This document shows positions 17,766 through 27,432 of a DNA stretch of 64,000 nucleotides, one piece after another (within the stretch, counting starts at the first letter, position 1; the number at the start of each line of letters is the position of its first letter). The stretch spans positions 36,164 to 100,163 of the forward strand of contig JAZQHB010000006.1 in NCBI GenBank assembly GCA_045540355.1, written 5' to 3'. A program made the position numbers and the translations under genes. Below the pieces are notes generated by a model, which made no database searches, was not told the origin of the DNA, and was given only the letters and a program-made list of their open reading frames with translations. Source of the DNA: RGIG2945 sp045540355 (GTDB lineage: Bacteria; Bacillota; Clostridia; Oscillospirales; Acutalibacteraceae).

Positions 17766-20700
17766 ATGTTGCAGATTGTATACGGCAGAATCGGTAGCGG
17801 CAAAACCGGTTACATTTACAATGAAATAGCAAAAGAAATCGAAAAAGGAAACGATAAGCTGTTTCTTATTGTTCCCGAGCAGTATACTTTTGTCACAGAA
17901 AGGGAATTGTCAAACAAAATTGACCCGACAAAGCTTGATAATGTTGACATAACAAGCTTTTCAAGACTTGCGATAAAACTTGTTAAAAATTCTGCACAAA
18001 AAAAGAAGCTTGATGACTGCGGAAAAACCATGCTTATGAATATGGCGATGGACGCTGTATCGGATAAGCTCGATATATATGCAGGTTATGACAGAAATAT
18101 TTCAATAGTCAGCGGAATGATATCTTTAATAGGTGAGCTTAAAAAATCTGCAATAACAAGTGAACAACTGCTTTCAATCTGCAATGAAATAAATAATGAC
18201 ACACTCCGAAAAAAAGTCAGTGAAACGGCAGTTGTTATGGAGATGTACGAAGCTTTATTGCATAGAGATTACATTGACGCAAGCGATGAGCTTGACAAGC
18301 TCTATGATGTGTTGGGAGAGCTTCGGTATTTTGAAAATTCAAAAGTTTTCATTGATGCTTTTCACAGTTTTTCGGGTCAGGAATTAAAACTGCTTGAGAG
18401 AATATTTGAACAGAGCGAAGATTGCTTCGTCACTCTGACAACGGACGATTTATTCCAAAGAGAGTATGATTTCGGACCGTTTGCATATTCAAAGACGAGT
18501 GCAAATAAATTGATGAATATAGCAAAAAAGACTTTTGTAAAAATTGCAGAGCCGATTTGTTGCAAGGGTGAAGGTTTTTATTCGGATGAAGCACTTGCTA
18601 CGCTCGAAAAAGAGATGTATAAAACGGACTTTGAAACTTATGATGATAAGACAGAAAATATCATGGTTTGTTCTGCCGGTGATGTGAGAGAAGAATGTGT
18701 GTTTGTTGCACAACAGATAAAGAAGCTTCTGCGTTGCGAAAATTATCGTTGCAGAGACATCACTATCATCACAAGGTCGATGGACAAATATTGTGAGGAA
18801 ATGGAATATCAGCTTGAAAAATACGATATTCCGCACTTCAGGGACGAAAGAATATCCATATCAAAACAACCTCTGATTTTATTTGTTAAAAACGCTTTGG
18901 CAATTGCTGTTGAGGGCTTTTCCGAAGAAAAGGTAATGGGATACCTGAAAACAGGTCTTACGGGGATTGATATTGAAAGTATATCGGAATTTGAAAACTA
19001 TGTTCTGATGTGGGGCATTTCGGGAAATCAATTCAAAAGTGAATTCACAAGGCATCCTGACGGCTACGGAGCAGAATTTTACAATGAAGATAAAATAAGA
19101 CTTGAGAAAATCAATACAATAAGACGCAGGGTTGCGGGTCCTTTAATAAAGCTTAAAGAAAACCTTGAAAACCCTGATGGAGAATCAGCCGCAAGGGCAA
19201 TATATGAGTTGCTGACGACAGCCAGGGTATCGGATAATCTCAAGAAGCTTGCTGACGAATTGGAAGAAATCGGCGAGCCGACCTCGGCACGACAACAAGC
19301 AAGAATATGGGATGTTTTAATTGAAATCCTCGACGATTTTGCAGGAATACTTAAAGGAATGAGGCTTACCTCCAAAAGAGTTTATGAGCTTTTTAACGCG
19401 TCGATAAGGTCTGTTGACATTGGAAATATACCGCAAGGTCTTGATGAGGTTTCAATCGGAGATGCAGCAAGAATCAGAATTGATGCACCGAAGGCGGTTT
19501 TTGTTTTAGGTGCAAACGAAGGCGTATTTCCGATGATAGTCAAAAACAATTCTTCATTTAATGACAGCGACAGAAACAAACTCTGTGAATTGGGTCTTGA
19601 TATAACAAAGAGCAGAGATAACAGAGCTGACGAGGAACGGTTCGTTGCATATTACGCGGTATGTTGTGCAACGGATAAGGTCTTTGTGACTTATTCGAAA
19701 AACTCATCTGACGGCGAAGCTATGACTGAATCAGAAATAGTAAGTCAGATAAAAAGCATAGTACCGAATTGCAGAGTTGTTGATACAAAACAAACCGATG
19801 TGATAGATTACTGTGAGGGTATAAGACCTGCATTTGAAATAACAGCATCAAAATTAAAAGAAAATACAACAGAAGCAAATTCCTTGAAAGCATATTTCAA
19901 GAAGTCTGATTTGTGGTACGGGAAACTTGAAGCTATAGAAAAACTCGATGATTCAAAACTTTACGAGATAAAAGATGATAAAATTGCAACCGAGCTTTTC
20001 GGCAAGGATATGTATATGTCGGCATCTCGCGTAGAGGAATACGGAATTTGTCCGTTTAAATATTTTCTCAGATACGGTATTTCGGCAAAGCCGAGAAAAA
20101 AAGCTGAGCTTGACCCTTTGCAGAAAGGTACGGTCATGCACCATGTTCTTGAAAATATTCTTAAAGAATGTGAGATTAAAGATTTCATAAAAATGTCCGC
20201 AGCAGAGCTTGGCAAAAAAACGGAAGAAATACTCCGCAACTATCTTGAAAAACAAATGGGCGGTGATGAAAACCCGAAGCGTTTTCAGTATCTTTTCGTC
20301 AGGCTCAAAAAGATTGTTGTCTTAATACTCGAGAGAATGCAGGCAGAATTTTCTGTCAGTAAATTTGAGCCTTCGGGGTTTGAGGTTAAAATTGGTTATG
20401 ACGGCGAAGTTAGGCCCTATGAAGTCGAGCTCAAAAACGGCGGAACACTACGGCTCAATGGTTCGGTTGACAGAGTTGATACCATGGAGATTGACGGAAA
20501 AACCTATATAAGAGTTATCGACTACAAATCAAAATCAATGCAATTTTTACTCTCAAATGTTTTGAGCGGTTTACAGATGCAGATGTTTTTATATATGTTT
20601 GCTCTCAAAAAGAACGGCAAAGGCAAGTACGAAGGTGTTATTCCCGGCGGTGTGCTTTATGCTCCTACAACTGTGCAATTTATAAAAAGAGATAGCAAAA

Positions 20701-21101
20701 CAGATGATGAAAAAATATCTCAAGAGCATATAAAAAACGGCAAGATGACCGGTATTGTTCTTGAAAACGAAGATGTTATAACGGGTATGGAAGAAGATTT
20801 GAAAGGCAGGTTTATTCCTGTTAAGGTTGACAAAAACGGAGAAATTGTCGGAAATCTTTTAACACTCGAAGAATTAGGTGCACTTAATTTGAGGCTTGAT
20901 GAAATTTTGCGTGAAATGGCAGACAATCTTCAGCATGGAAAGATTCCCGCTTTACCTGTATATGGTAAAGGATATAAGGAGGAATGTACCTATTGTGATT
21001 TCAAATCCGTTTGCGGACATTCCGCTGATGATGAATTCAGAGAACTGTCCGGAGAAAAGCTCGAATTTTCGAGGCAACAGTTAGGTGGTGAAAATTCATA
21101 A
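17766..21101 (+). CDS. addB: ATP-dependent nuclease subunit B
   Basis: Non-helicase partner of AddA in double-strand break end resection before RecA loading. The 1111 residues match the family's usual ~1100-1160. It begins with the Walker A motif GRIGSGKT (residues 7-14) and EQYTFVTEREL. The C-terminal RecB-like nuclease contains VIDYKS around residue 917. Its Fe-S cluster ligands are a cysteine in EYGICPFKYFLR (about residue 763) and the late trio in CTYCDFKSVC (C1074, C1077, C1083). An AAAGGTGG site precedes the ATG. The stop overlaps the addA start (TAATG), giving tight coupling of the two subunits. Confidence 0.96.
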   Translation: MLQIVYGRIGSGKTGYIYNEIAKEIEKGNDKLFLIVPEQYTFVTERELSNKIDPTKLDNVDITSFSRLAIKLVKNSAQKKKLDDCGKTMLMNMAMDAVSDKLDIYAGYDRNISIVSGMISLIGELKKSAITSEQLLSICNEINNDTLRKKVSETAVVMEMYEALLHRDYIDASDELDKLYDVLGELRYFENSKVFIDAFHSFSGQELKLLERIFEQSEDCFVTLTTDDLFQREYDFGPFAYSKTSANKLMNIAKKTFVKIAEPICCKGEGFYSDEALATLEKEMYKTDFETYDDKTENIMVCSAGDVREECVFVAQQIKKLLRCENYRCRDITIITRSMDKYCEEMEYQLEKYDIPHFRDERISISKQPLILFVKNALAIAVEGFSEEKVMGYLKTGLTGIDIESISEFENYVLMWGISGNQFKSEFTRHPDGYGAEFYNEDKIRLEKINTIRRRVAGPLIKLKENLENPDGESAARAIYELLTTARVSDNLKKLADELEEIGEPTSARQQARIWDVLIEILDDFAGILKGMRLTSKRVYELFNASIRSVDIGNIPQGLDEVSIGDAARIRIDAPKAVFVLGANEGVFPMIVKNNSSFNDSDRNKLCELGLDITKSRDNRADEERFVAYYAVCCATDKVFVTYSKNSSDGEAMTESEIVSQIKSIVPNCRVVDTKQTDVIDYCEGIRPAFEITASKLKENTTEANSLKAYFKKSDLWYGKLEAIEKLDDSKLYEIKDDKIATELFGKDMYMSASRVEEYGICPFKYFLRYGISAKPRKKAELDPLQKGTVMHHVLENILKECEIKDFIKMSAAELGKKTEEILRNYLEKQMGGDENPKRFQYLFVRLKKIVVLILERMQAEFSVSKFEPSGFEVKIGYDGEVRPYEVELKNGGTLRLNGSVDRVDTMEIDGKTYIRVIDYKSKSMQFLLSNVLSGLQMQMFLYMFALKKNGKGKYEGVIPGGVLYAPTTVQFIKRDSKTDDEKISQEHIKNGKMTGIVLENEDVITGMEEDLKGRFIPVKVDKNGEIVGNLLTLEELGALNLRLDEILREMADNLQHGKIPALPVYGKGYKEECTYCDFKSVCGHSADDEFRELSGEKLEFSRQQLGGENS

Positions 21102-24100
21102 TGAAATGGACAACAGAACAACAAAATGCGATTGATTCAAGACAGGGTACGATACTTGTTTCTGCTGCAGCAGGTTCAGGTAAAACGGCAGTTCTGGTTG
21201 AAAGAATTATGGAAAGAATCACCGACAAAAATGTGCCGTGCAATATTGATGAATTACTTGTCGTTACATTTACAAAAGCAGCTGCATCACAGATGCGTGA
21301 CAGAATTTCAAAGAAAATATCTGAAAGAATAATTAAAGACCCGACAGACAAGAATTTGCTGAAGCAACAAAGACTTTTACCTTTTGCGAAAATCAGTACA
21401 ATAGACAGCTTCTGCATTGACCTATTAAGAGAAAATTTTTCGCAGGCAGGAATAAGTCCTGATTTCACGCTGATGGACGACAATGAAAACAGCCTGTTGA
21501 AATCTCAGATTGCCGCAGAAGTTGTGGAAGAAATGCACTTACAGGCAAGTGAAGGTTTTTTAAACTTAAGTGAGCATCTCATAAATGCAAAAAACGCGGA
21601 TTCAAAGCTTGTTGAAATGATTATTAAGCTTTATGAAATTGCCCAATCACATCCGTTCCCCGAGAAATATCTTGACCTGCTTCTTGAGAATTACGGAAGC
21701 GGAGAGATATTTAAAGAAGAAATTTTATCACAAGTTATTAAGATACTTGAATATTGTAAATTACAATCCGATATTGCGATTGAAACTGCACTTGGTGATG
21801 AATGTATCACGGAGGCTTATCTTCCTGCGTTGGAAGCTGATAAAAGAATGATAGAGACCTTCATCAAGGAGTTTGAAAAATCGGACTGGGACACAATGGC
21901 ATATCTTTTTAAAGATATTTCATTTCAACGCTTTTCTTCAGTAAAGAGGGGATATGCCTCAAAAGAAAAAGATAAGGTAATGGCAATCCGCGGCGAATAT
22001 AAAGCTTTTCTTAATAGTTTATCATCATATTTTATTGCTGATGAAATCACTTGCGATGAAGCGATAAAAGCGACTGAACCTATAATTGCTGCGTTGGTTG
22101 AAGCAGTCAAGCTTTTTTCTTACAAAATTAACGAGGTAAAGAGAAATACAAATAAATTCTATTTTTCAGATGTTCTGCATCTTGCAATCAATATGTTGAC
22201 GGACGGCGAAAACAAAACTCAGATAGCAAAGGATATTTCCGAAACGCTAAAAGAGATTATGATTGACGAGTATCAGGATACAAATAAGGCTCAGGATATG
22301 CTGTTTTCAGCAATATCAAAAGATGAAAGCAACTTGTTTATGGTGGGCGATGTCAAGCAGAGTATCTACCGATTCCGTCAGGCTATGCCTGAAATTTTCT
22401 TGGAACGAAGAAGCAAAATGGAGAAATATTCAAGTGATAACTATCCTGCAAAAATATTTCTCGACAGAAACTTCAGAAGCCGTAAGGGTGTGATTGACGG
22501 AATCAATTTTATCTTCAGACAGATTATGTCAGATTCTGTCGGTGATGTTGATTATAACGATGATGAAGCACTCGTATATGCGGCAGGTTATGAAGAAAAA
22601 AATGAAGCAGACACGGAAATACTTTTTATCAAGGATTTGCGTTTTGATGAAAATGAAGAAGCGATTGAGGTTGAAGGTAAAGTTATTGCCGATAAAATTC
22701 ACTCAATCGTGGGAAAGCTTGAAATAACCGATGGTGATATAAAGAGAAAAGCCGATTACGGTGACATAGCAATACTTATGCGAAGCCTGGCAACAAAGGG
22801 TGACAAGCTTGCAAAGGTACTCTCAAATGAGGGAATACCTGCTTATTCGGAAAAATCAAACAGTCTGTTTGAAGCGTTCGAAGTAAATGTTTTCTTATCA
22901 CTTTTGCAGATTATAGACAATCCCTTGCAGGATATTCCTCTGCTGTCTGTGATGCTTTCACCGATATTCGGTTTTACTCCTGATGATATTGCAAAATTGA
23001 GAATAGATGATAGAAAATCATCGGTATATGCCTGCATACTAAAAAGCGATGATGAAAAATGCAAGGAATTTTTAAATAAAATCAAACACTTCAGAAACCT
23101 TTCACTTACCATGTCGGCGGAATCATTCTGCCGCAGACTTCTTGACGAAACCGCTTATGCGACAATGATATTGTCAATGAAAAACGGCAAGAACAGACTT
23201 TCGAATGTTTTGTCCTTGCAAAGCTATGCAAAAGCCTTTGATGAAAATTCAGAGGGCGGCTTCGGAAGCTTTGTCAGATATCTTGAAAAGATAAAAAATC
23301 AGGGTAGCAGAGGCGGTAAAGGTGAAGCTGAAGCACAGAAAAATGCTGTCAGCATAATGACAATTCATAAAAGTAAGGGACTTGAGTTTCCTGTTTGTAT
23401 TCTTGCAAATTGCAGTAATAAGTTTAATAGTAATGAATTAAGTGAAAATCTGCTTGTGCATCCGAAGCTGGGTGTGGGCTGCGTTGCAAGAGATGTCGAC
23501 AGATTGGTGCAGTATGATACAATTTCGCACAAAGCTGTTGCAATGGCTACACGAAAAACTGATATAAGTGAAGAAATGAGGCTTTTGTATGTTGCAATGA
23601 CAAGAGCGAAAGAAAAGCTGATCTGCACACTGATGTTTAACAATCCCGAAAAGAAGCTGCTCGAATTATCAGTTAAAGTCGGGCAAGAAAAACGCATACC
23701 CGAGCTCGTTTTAGAAAATTCGCTCAATTTTTCAACATGGATTGCAATGGCGGCTTTAAGGCATCCCGGTGCACGAAAAATCCGTGAGGAGTTGATGCTT
23801 GATGTTAAAGAACTGCCGTCAGATTCGCCGATGCATTTGGAAATAATCTATCCTGACACCGATGTTGAAGATTTTTCGGTTGAGCAGAGTGAATCAACAG
23901 AAACAGATGAAGAGCTTATAGCACGAATTGAAGAAGCGGCAAATTATAAGTATCCGTACTCACAGTTGTCTGAGGTGCTTGCGAAAATTTCTGCTTCCGA
24001 ATTATCGAGCGAATATAATTACAGAGATTATTTTGCTGCATCTAAGCCGAAGTTTTTGAATGATGATAAGCTGACAGGTGCGGAAAGAGGTACCGCAACA

Positions 24101-24583
24101 CATACATTCATGCAGTATGCTGACTATACAAAGGCTAAATCCGAACCTGAAGCTCATGCAAAGGAGTTGGTGGAAGAGGGTTTTATTTCACAACAACAGC
24201 TCGAAGCGATAGATTTCATAAAGGTCAAGAATTTCTTTAATTCATCACTCGGAATAAGACTTATGCAATCCGACAAGGTGTATAAAGAAAAGAGATTTAT
24301 CATAAATATACCGATAACAGATGTCTATAAAGATTTGACAGATGAAATGAAAAATGAAAAAGTACTCGTACAAGGTGTACTTGACTGTGCTTTTGAAGAA
24401 AACGGCGAAATAGTGTTGCTTGACTACAAAACGGATAGGGTGAAGAATGAAAGCGAGCTTGTTTCAAGATATTCCGAACAACTTATGATGTATAAGAAAG
24501 CACTTGAAATAACAATGGGTAAACCGGTTTCGCAAACATTCCTTTATTCATTCTCGCTCGATAAAGAAATTGAGCTGAAGTAA
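21101..24583 (+). CDS. addA: ATP-dependent helicase/nuclease subunit A
   Basis: UvrD/Rep-type SF1 helicase fused to a C-terminal RecB nuclease; with AddB it processes broken DNA ends. The protein has 1160 residues. Visible helicase motifs are the Q-motif TTEQQNAID, Walker A AAGSGKTA (residues 24-30), IMIDEYQDTN (motif II), GDVKQSIYRFRQA (motif III), MTIHKSKGLEFP (motif V) and LYVAMTRAK (motif VI). The C-terminal nuclease has VQGVLDCAFEE and VLLDYKTD near residues 1087-1110, the metal-binding Asp and Asp-x-Lys. It overlaps addB by one base. No truncation or frameshift was seen. Confidence 0.97.
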   Translation: MKWTTEQQNAIDSRQGTILVSAAAGSGKTAVLVERIMERITDKNVPCNIDELLVVTFTKAAASQMRDRISKKISERIIKDPTDKNLLKQQRLLPFAKISTIDSFCIDLLRENFSQAGISPDFTLMDDNENSLLKSQIAAEVVEEMHLQASEGFLNLSEHLINAKNADSKLVEMIIKLYEIAQSHPFPEKYLDLLLENYGSGEIFKEEILSQVIKILEYCKLQSDIAIETALGDECITEAYLPALEADKRMIETFIKEFEKSDWDTMAYLFKDISFQRFSSVKRGYASKEKDKVMAIRGEYKAFLNSLSSYFIADEITCDEAIKATEPIIAALVEAVKLFSYKINEVKRNTNKFYFSDVLHLAINMLTDGENKTQIAKDISETLKEIMIDEYQDTNKAQDMLFSAISKDESNLFMVGDVKQSIYRFRQAMPEIFLERRSKMEKYSSDNYPAKIFLDRNFRSRKGVIDGINFIFRQIMSDSVGDVDYNDDEALVYAAGYEEKNEADTEILFIKDLRFDENEEAIEVEGKVIADKIHSIVGKLEITDGDIKRKADYGDIAILMRSLATKGDKLAKVLSNEGIPAYSEKSNSLFEAFEVNVFLSLLQIIDNPLQDIPLLSVMLSPIFGFTPDDIAKLRIDDRKSSVYACILKSDDEKCKEFLNKIKHFRNLSLTMSAESFCRRLLDETAYATMILSMKNGKNRLSNVLSLQSYAKAFDENSEGGFGSFVRYLEKIKNQGSRGGKGEAEAQKNAVSIMTIHKSKGLEFPVCILANCSNKFNSNELSENLLVHPKLGVGCVARDVDRLVQYDTISHKAVAMATRKTDISEEMRLLYVAMTRAKEKLICTLMFNNPEKKLLELSVKVGQEKRIPELVLENSLNFSTWIAMAALRHPGARKIREELMLDVKELPSDSPMHLEIIYPDTDVEDFSVEQSESTETDEELIARIEEAANYKYPYSQLSEVLAKISASELSSEYNYRDYFAASKPKFLNDDKLTGAERGTATHTFMQYADYTKAKSEPEAHAKELVEEGFISQQQLEAIDFIKVKNFFNSSLGIRLMQSDKVYKEKRFIINIPITDVYKDLTDEMKNEKVLVQGVLDCAFEENGEIVLLDYKTDRVKNESELVSRYSEQLMMYKKALEITMGKPVSQTFLYSFSLDKEIELK

Positions 24584-24601
24584 TAATAAGGAGATTTCAA
24601 G

Positions 24602-24609
24602 CATACAAT
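24602..24609 (+). promoter_or_regulatory. Possible sigma-E -10 element before spoIIID
   Basis: CATACAAT matches the sigma-E -10 consensus (CATACAnT) known from Bacillus, 27 nt before the spoIIID ATG. The expected -35 region (about 24581-24587, TAATAAT) is only loosely similar. spoIIID is a sigma-E target in Bacillus, which is the main support. Confidence 0.35.
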
Positions 24610-24636
24610 TAAACAGTCCTTTTAGGAGTTGATTGT

Positions 24637-24888
24637 ATGAAAGAAATCGCAACTGAGCGTGCAGTATGTCTTGGAGAATATATCGTGGAAACAGGTGCAA
24701 CCGTAAGGGCAGCAGCACAGAAATTCGATGTGTCAAAGTCGACGGTGCACATGGATGTTTCCAAACGGCTCAGACGACTCAATCCGACGCTTCATGCTCA
24801 GGTCAGAGAGGTCTTGGAAACCAACAAAGCTCAAAGACATATAAGAGGCGGAATGGCAACAAAGGCGAAGTACGAAAAAATGACATAA
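24637..24888 (+). CDS. spoIIID: Sporulation transcriptional regulator SpoIIID
   Basis: An 83-residue helix-turn-helix regulator that switches genes on and off in the mother cell during the sigma-E phase. The sequence fits the family over its whole length. The start is MKEIATERAVCLGEYI, the HTH reads VRAAAQKFDVSKSTVH (about residues 23-38), and a basic C-terminal region HIRGGMATKAKY follows, which in SpoIIID makes extra DNA contacts. A TAGGAG site lies before the ATG, and a hairpin terminator follows the stop. Its presence argues for a spore-forming lineage. It stands alone after addA with its own possible sigma-E site. Confidence 0.96.
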   Translation: MKEIATERAVCLGEYIVETGATVRAAAQKFDVSKSTVHMDVSKRLRRLNPTLHAQVREVLETNKAQRHIRGGMATKAKYEKMT

Positions 24889-24892
24889 AATT

Positions 24893-24922
24893 AACGGTAT
24901 CTTGAATTGACAAGATACCGTT
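24893..24922. terminator. Terminator between spoIIID and sufB
   Basis: AACGGTATCTTG and CAAGATACCGTT form a perfect 12-bp stem with a 6-nt loop, lying between the convergent spoIIID (+) and sufB (-) stops. T-tracts are weak on both sides. Confidence 0.8.
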
Positions 24923-24926
24923 ATTC

Positions 24927-25844
24927 TCATTTCAGGAAGCATTGAACAATTATTTCTTCTGCTTCTTCTTCGGTCATACCGAAGGTTTGTAATTTTATAA
25001 GCTGGTCATTGTTAACTCTGCCGATTGCGGCTTCGTGAACAATCTGAGCAAATTCGTTGTTAGCGGCAATTTCGGGGATTGAACGGACTTTTGCGTTATC
25101 CATGATAATCGAATCGCACTGAACATGAGCTCTGCAGGGTGCATTACCGACGGCTCTCGGATAGAAAATCTGAACTGATTCATCTTTTGCAACCGAACGC
25201 GAAATTATCTGTGCAGAAGAATTATCTCCATCAAGATTTATTTCCACATCAGAACGGGCAGACTGTTTTCCGTGGGTCATAAGTCGTTCTGTTATAACAA
25301 GCTTTGCATCAGCTTTAAGGTAAGCTTTCATATCACGAGCGGTTGAATCAACACCTTTAATCTGCACGGATTCCATTTCACAGAATGAGTTTTCATCCAT
25401 ATAAATCTCGGTAGTGGGGTTTAAAATTCTGTCGCCCGAACCGTCGCCTTCACCGTAATGCTTTTCGACATATTTGACTTTGGCATTTTTGCCGATATGA
25501 AAACGGTGAATACCGTCATGCTGAGATTTTTCATCGCCCGAATTATGAATGCCGCAACCGGCAACAATCAACACATCTGCGTCATCACCGATATAAAAAT
25601 CGTTGTAAACCATGTCGTTGATTCCGCTTTCGCTGATTATTACGGGAATGTGGACACTTTCGTTTTTAGTGCCGGGAGCGATTGTAATATCAATACCGGG
25701 CTTGTCCTCTTTGTTGGTGATTTCAATATTTGCCGTACTTCTTCTGCCGTGTCCCTCGCCGTTTTTGCGGATGTTATAAGCACCTGCGGGAATTTCGTGA
25801 AGGTCCGATACTGCCTGAAGCAGAGAGCTGTCTATCTTATTCAT
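24927..25844 (-). CDS. sufB: SufB/SufD-family Fe-S scaffold protein (short form)
   Basis: The ATG at 25844 has AGGAGGTG at ideal distance and lies one base after the sufC stop; a longer frame to 25967 only reads through sufC. The protein has 305 residues against ~465 for Bacillus SufB. It keeps the beta-helix core (GDGSGDRILNPT, DSTARDMKAYLKADA, RSDVEINLDGD, then RAHVQCDSIIMD) and the C-terminal helical part (IPEIAANNEFAQIVHEAAIG). The SufB family assembles Fe-S clusters with SufC. With no SufD, SufS or SufU seen nearby, this fits a minimal SufC-SufB type system of anaerobes. The short N-terminus is the notable feature. Confidence 0.88.
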   Translation of the reverse strand: MNKIDSSLLQAVSDLHEIPAGAYNIRKNGEGHGRRSTANIEITNKEDKPGIDITIAPGTKNESVHIPVIISESGINDMVYNDFYIGDDADVLIVAGCGIHNSGDEKSQHDGIHRFHIGKNAKVKYVEKHYGEGDGSGDRILNPTTEIYMDENSFCEMESVQIKGVDSTARDMKAYLKADAKLVITERLMTHGKQSARSDVEINLDGDNSSAQIISRSVAKDESVQIFYPRAVGNAPCRAHVQCDSIIMDNAKVRSIPEIAANNEFAQIVHEAAIGRVNNDQLIKLQTFGMTEEEAEEIIVQCFLK

Positions 25845-25845
25845 A

Positions 25846-26574
25846 TCAAACACCTCCTCTGAAATTGCAACCGGGGTCAAATTCACCCATAAGCTGCGGG
25901 AAGATTTCATCCTTGGTGCCTTCCGAGCGAATTTTTCCGTCAGCGACAACAACAAGCTTGTCGGCAAGTTGCATTATTCTTTCCTGGTGAGAGATGATTA
26001 TAACGCTGTTTGCAGTATTTCTGATTGAAGTTTTGAAGCTTTCAATCAGCATCGCAAAACTCCAAAGGTCAATACCTGCTTCCGGTTCATCATAAATTGA
26101 AACCTTCAGATTTCTTGCCATCAATGTAGCAATCTCGACCCTTTTGACTTCACCGCCTGAAAGGGAAGAGTCGACATCTCTGTTGAGATAATCCTTGGAG
26201 CAAAGACCGACATTGGTAAGATAAGCACAACACTCGTCAACAGGCAATTCGCTGCCGTGTGCGAGGCTTAAAAGCTGTCTTACCGTAAGTCCCTTGAAGC
26301 GGGGCGGATGCTGGAATGCATAACCGACACCGAGCTTTGCTCTTTCGGAAACGGACATATCGGTAATATCTGTTCCGTCAAGAATTATTTTACCTGATGT
26401 AGGTTTTTCAATACCCATTATAACTTTTGCAAGTGTAGATTTTCCGCCGCCGTTAGGTCCCGTAATAACAGTAAATGTGTTGTCGGGAATTTCCAAGGAT
26501 ATACCGTTTAGTATATCGAGTGTGCTGTCAGCCGCATTTTCGACGGAAAAACAGATGTTTTTGAGTTCGAGCAT
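25846..26574 (-). CDS. sufC: Fe-S assembly ATPase SufC
   Basis: A soluble ABC ATPase of 242 residues that partners SufB. Visible motifs are Walker A GPNGGGKSTL (about residues 39-48), the Q-loop region YAFQHPPRFKG with the proline pair characteristic of SufC, the signature SLSGGEVKRVEI and Walker B SIYDEPEAGID. SufC differs from transport ABC ATPases in this HPPRF region, which separates it from the unrelated ATPase gene at 27413. It precedes sufB with a one-base gap and follows the ABC-2 permease by 15 nt, so all four genes are probably co-transcribed from 28163. Confidence 0.93.
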   Translation of the reverse strand: MLELKNICFSVENAADSTLDILNGISLEIPDNTFTVITGPNGGGKSTLAKVIMGIEKPTSGKIILDGTDITDMSVSERAKLGVGYAFQHPPRFKGLTVRQLLSLAHGSELPVDECCAYLTNVGLCSKDYLNRDVDSSLSGGEVKRVEIATLMARNLKVSIYDEPEAGIDLWSFAMLIESFKTSIRNTANSVIIISHQERIMQLADKLVVVADGKIRSEGTKDEIFPQLMGEFDPGCNFRGGV

Positions 26575-26589
26575 AGATTCTCCTTGAAT

Positions 26590-27432
26590 TTATCTGATGT
26601 TGATTTTTTTCTTAATAAGATAGGATGTTGCGAATTGAAGTCCGATTGAAGTGATAATCGGGAATATGATTCCGCCGACGGGAAGATAGGGATGAGAGGC
26701 GGAAAGGGCAAATACACTCTCAAGCTGAGCTTTTGTAATTGTGAAGTAAACTGTGTTTTCAACAATAACTATTGCCATCGGAATGTGTTTCATACCCCAT
26801 ACGAACAATACGATAGAAACAACCAATACTGCGAATAAAACGATTATTGTTGCAAGACCTGAAGGCATTTTGCGGAAAAGCTTTGTGTGAGCGATAGTGA
26901 TTGCAAAGTATACCTTACAAACCAAAGCAAGCAAAAATACAAAGAACATTATAAGAATAGCTATCATCGGCACTTTTAATGTTTCGAGGTCGGGGATAGC
27001 TTTAAGCTCGTTCAATAAATCGTAAAACTGCGTCATGAAAGTTTTGATGTTTTCACTGACCTGAGCGAGCGAATAGAAAAAGCTGAACACAGAAATTATT
27101 GTGACGAATATAGATGTGATAAATACCCATGCAAAAGATACGATTGTTTTGGAAAAAAGCAGATGTGAGGATTTAACGGGCAGTGTTAGTGTCAGATAAC
27201 CCTGAGCACCGAACATTGAACGGTTATAGTTGCTTATTACCATTACAATTGTCATAACGATTGAAACAACGGATATTCCGGCAAGTGCAAGACCACCGAG
27301 TATTGTGACTAAAGCACTTTTAACAAAGAGGAGCAGCAACATGGTGAGAATTGTAATACCTGCGGCTAAGTAAAGACCTGACATGGATTGCCATGAGGTT
27401 TTAAATTCGTTTTTAATCAATTTGCCAAGCAT
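26590..27432 (-). CDS. ABC-2 type transporter permease
   Basis: A 280-residue membrane protein with about six hydrophobic segments (first at residues 20-40, others spread to the C-terminus) and the start MLGKLIKNEFKTSWQSM, typical of ABC-2 permeases. A conserved block GAQGYLTLTLPVKSSHLLFSK occurs near residue 75-95; similar 'LPVS/KSK' blocks occur in ABC-2 permeases of Clostridia. It overlaps the ATPase gene by 20 nt, so the two form one exporter. The substrate is unknown; lantibiotic immunity, heme or drug export are all possible. Confidence 0.85.
   Translation of the reverse strand: MLGKLIKNEFKTSWQSMSGLYLAAGITILTMLLLLFVKSALVTILGGLALAGISVVSIVMTIVMVISNYNRSMFGAQGYLTLTLPVKSSHLLFSKTIVSFAWVFITSIFVTIISVFSFFYSLAQVSENIKTFMTQFYDLLNELKAIPDLETLKVPMIAILIMFFVFLLALVCKVYFAITIAHTKLFRKMPSGLATIIVLFAVLVVSIVLFVWGMKHIPMAIVIVENTVYFTITKAQLESVFALSASHPYLPVGGIIFPIITSIGLQFATSYLIKKKINIR

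Noticed and set aside
25845..25967. A 41-residue N-terminal extension of SufB
   Set aside because: These codons overlap the sufC 3' end in another frame, while the ATG at 25844 has an ideal AGGAGGTG site.
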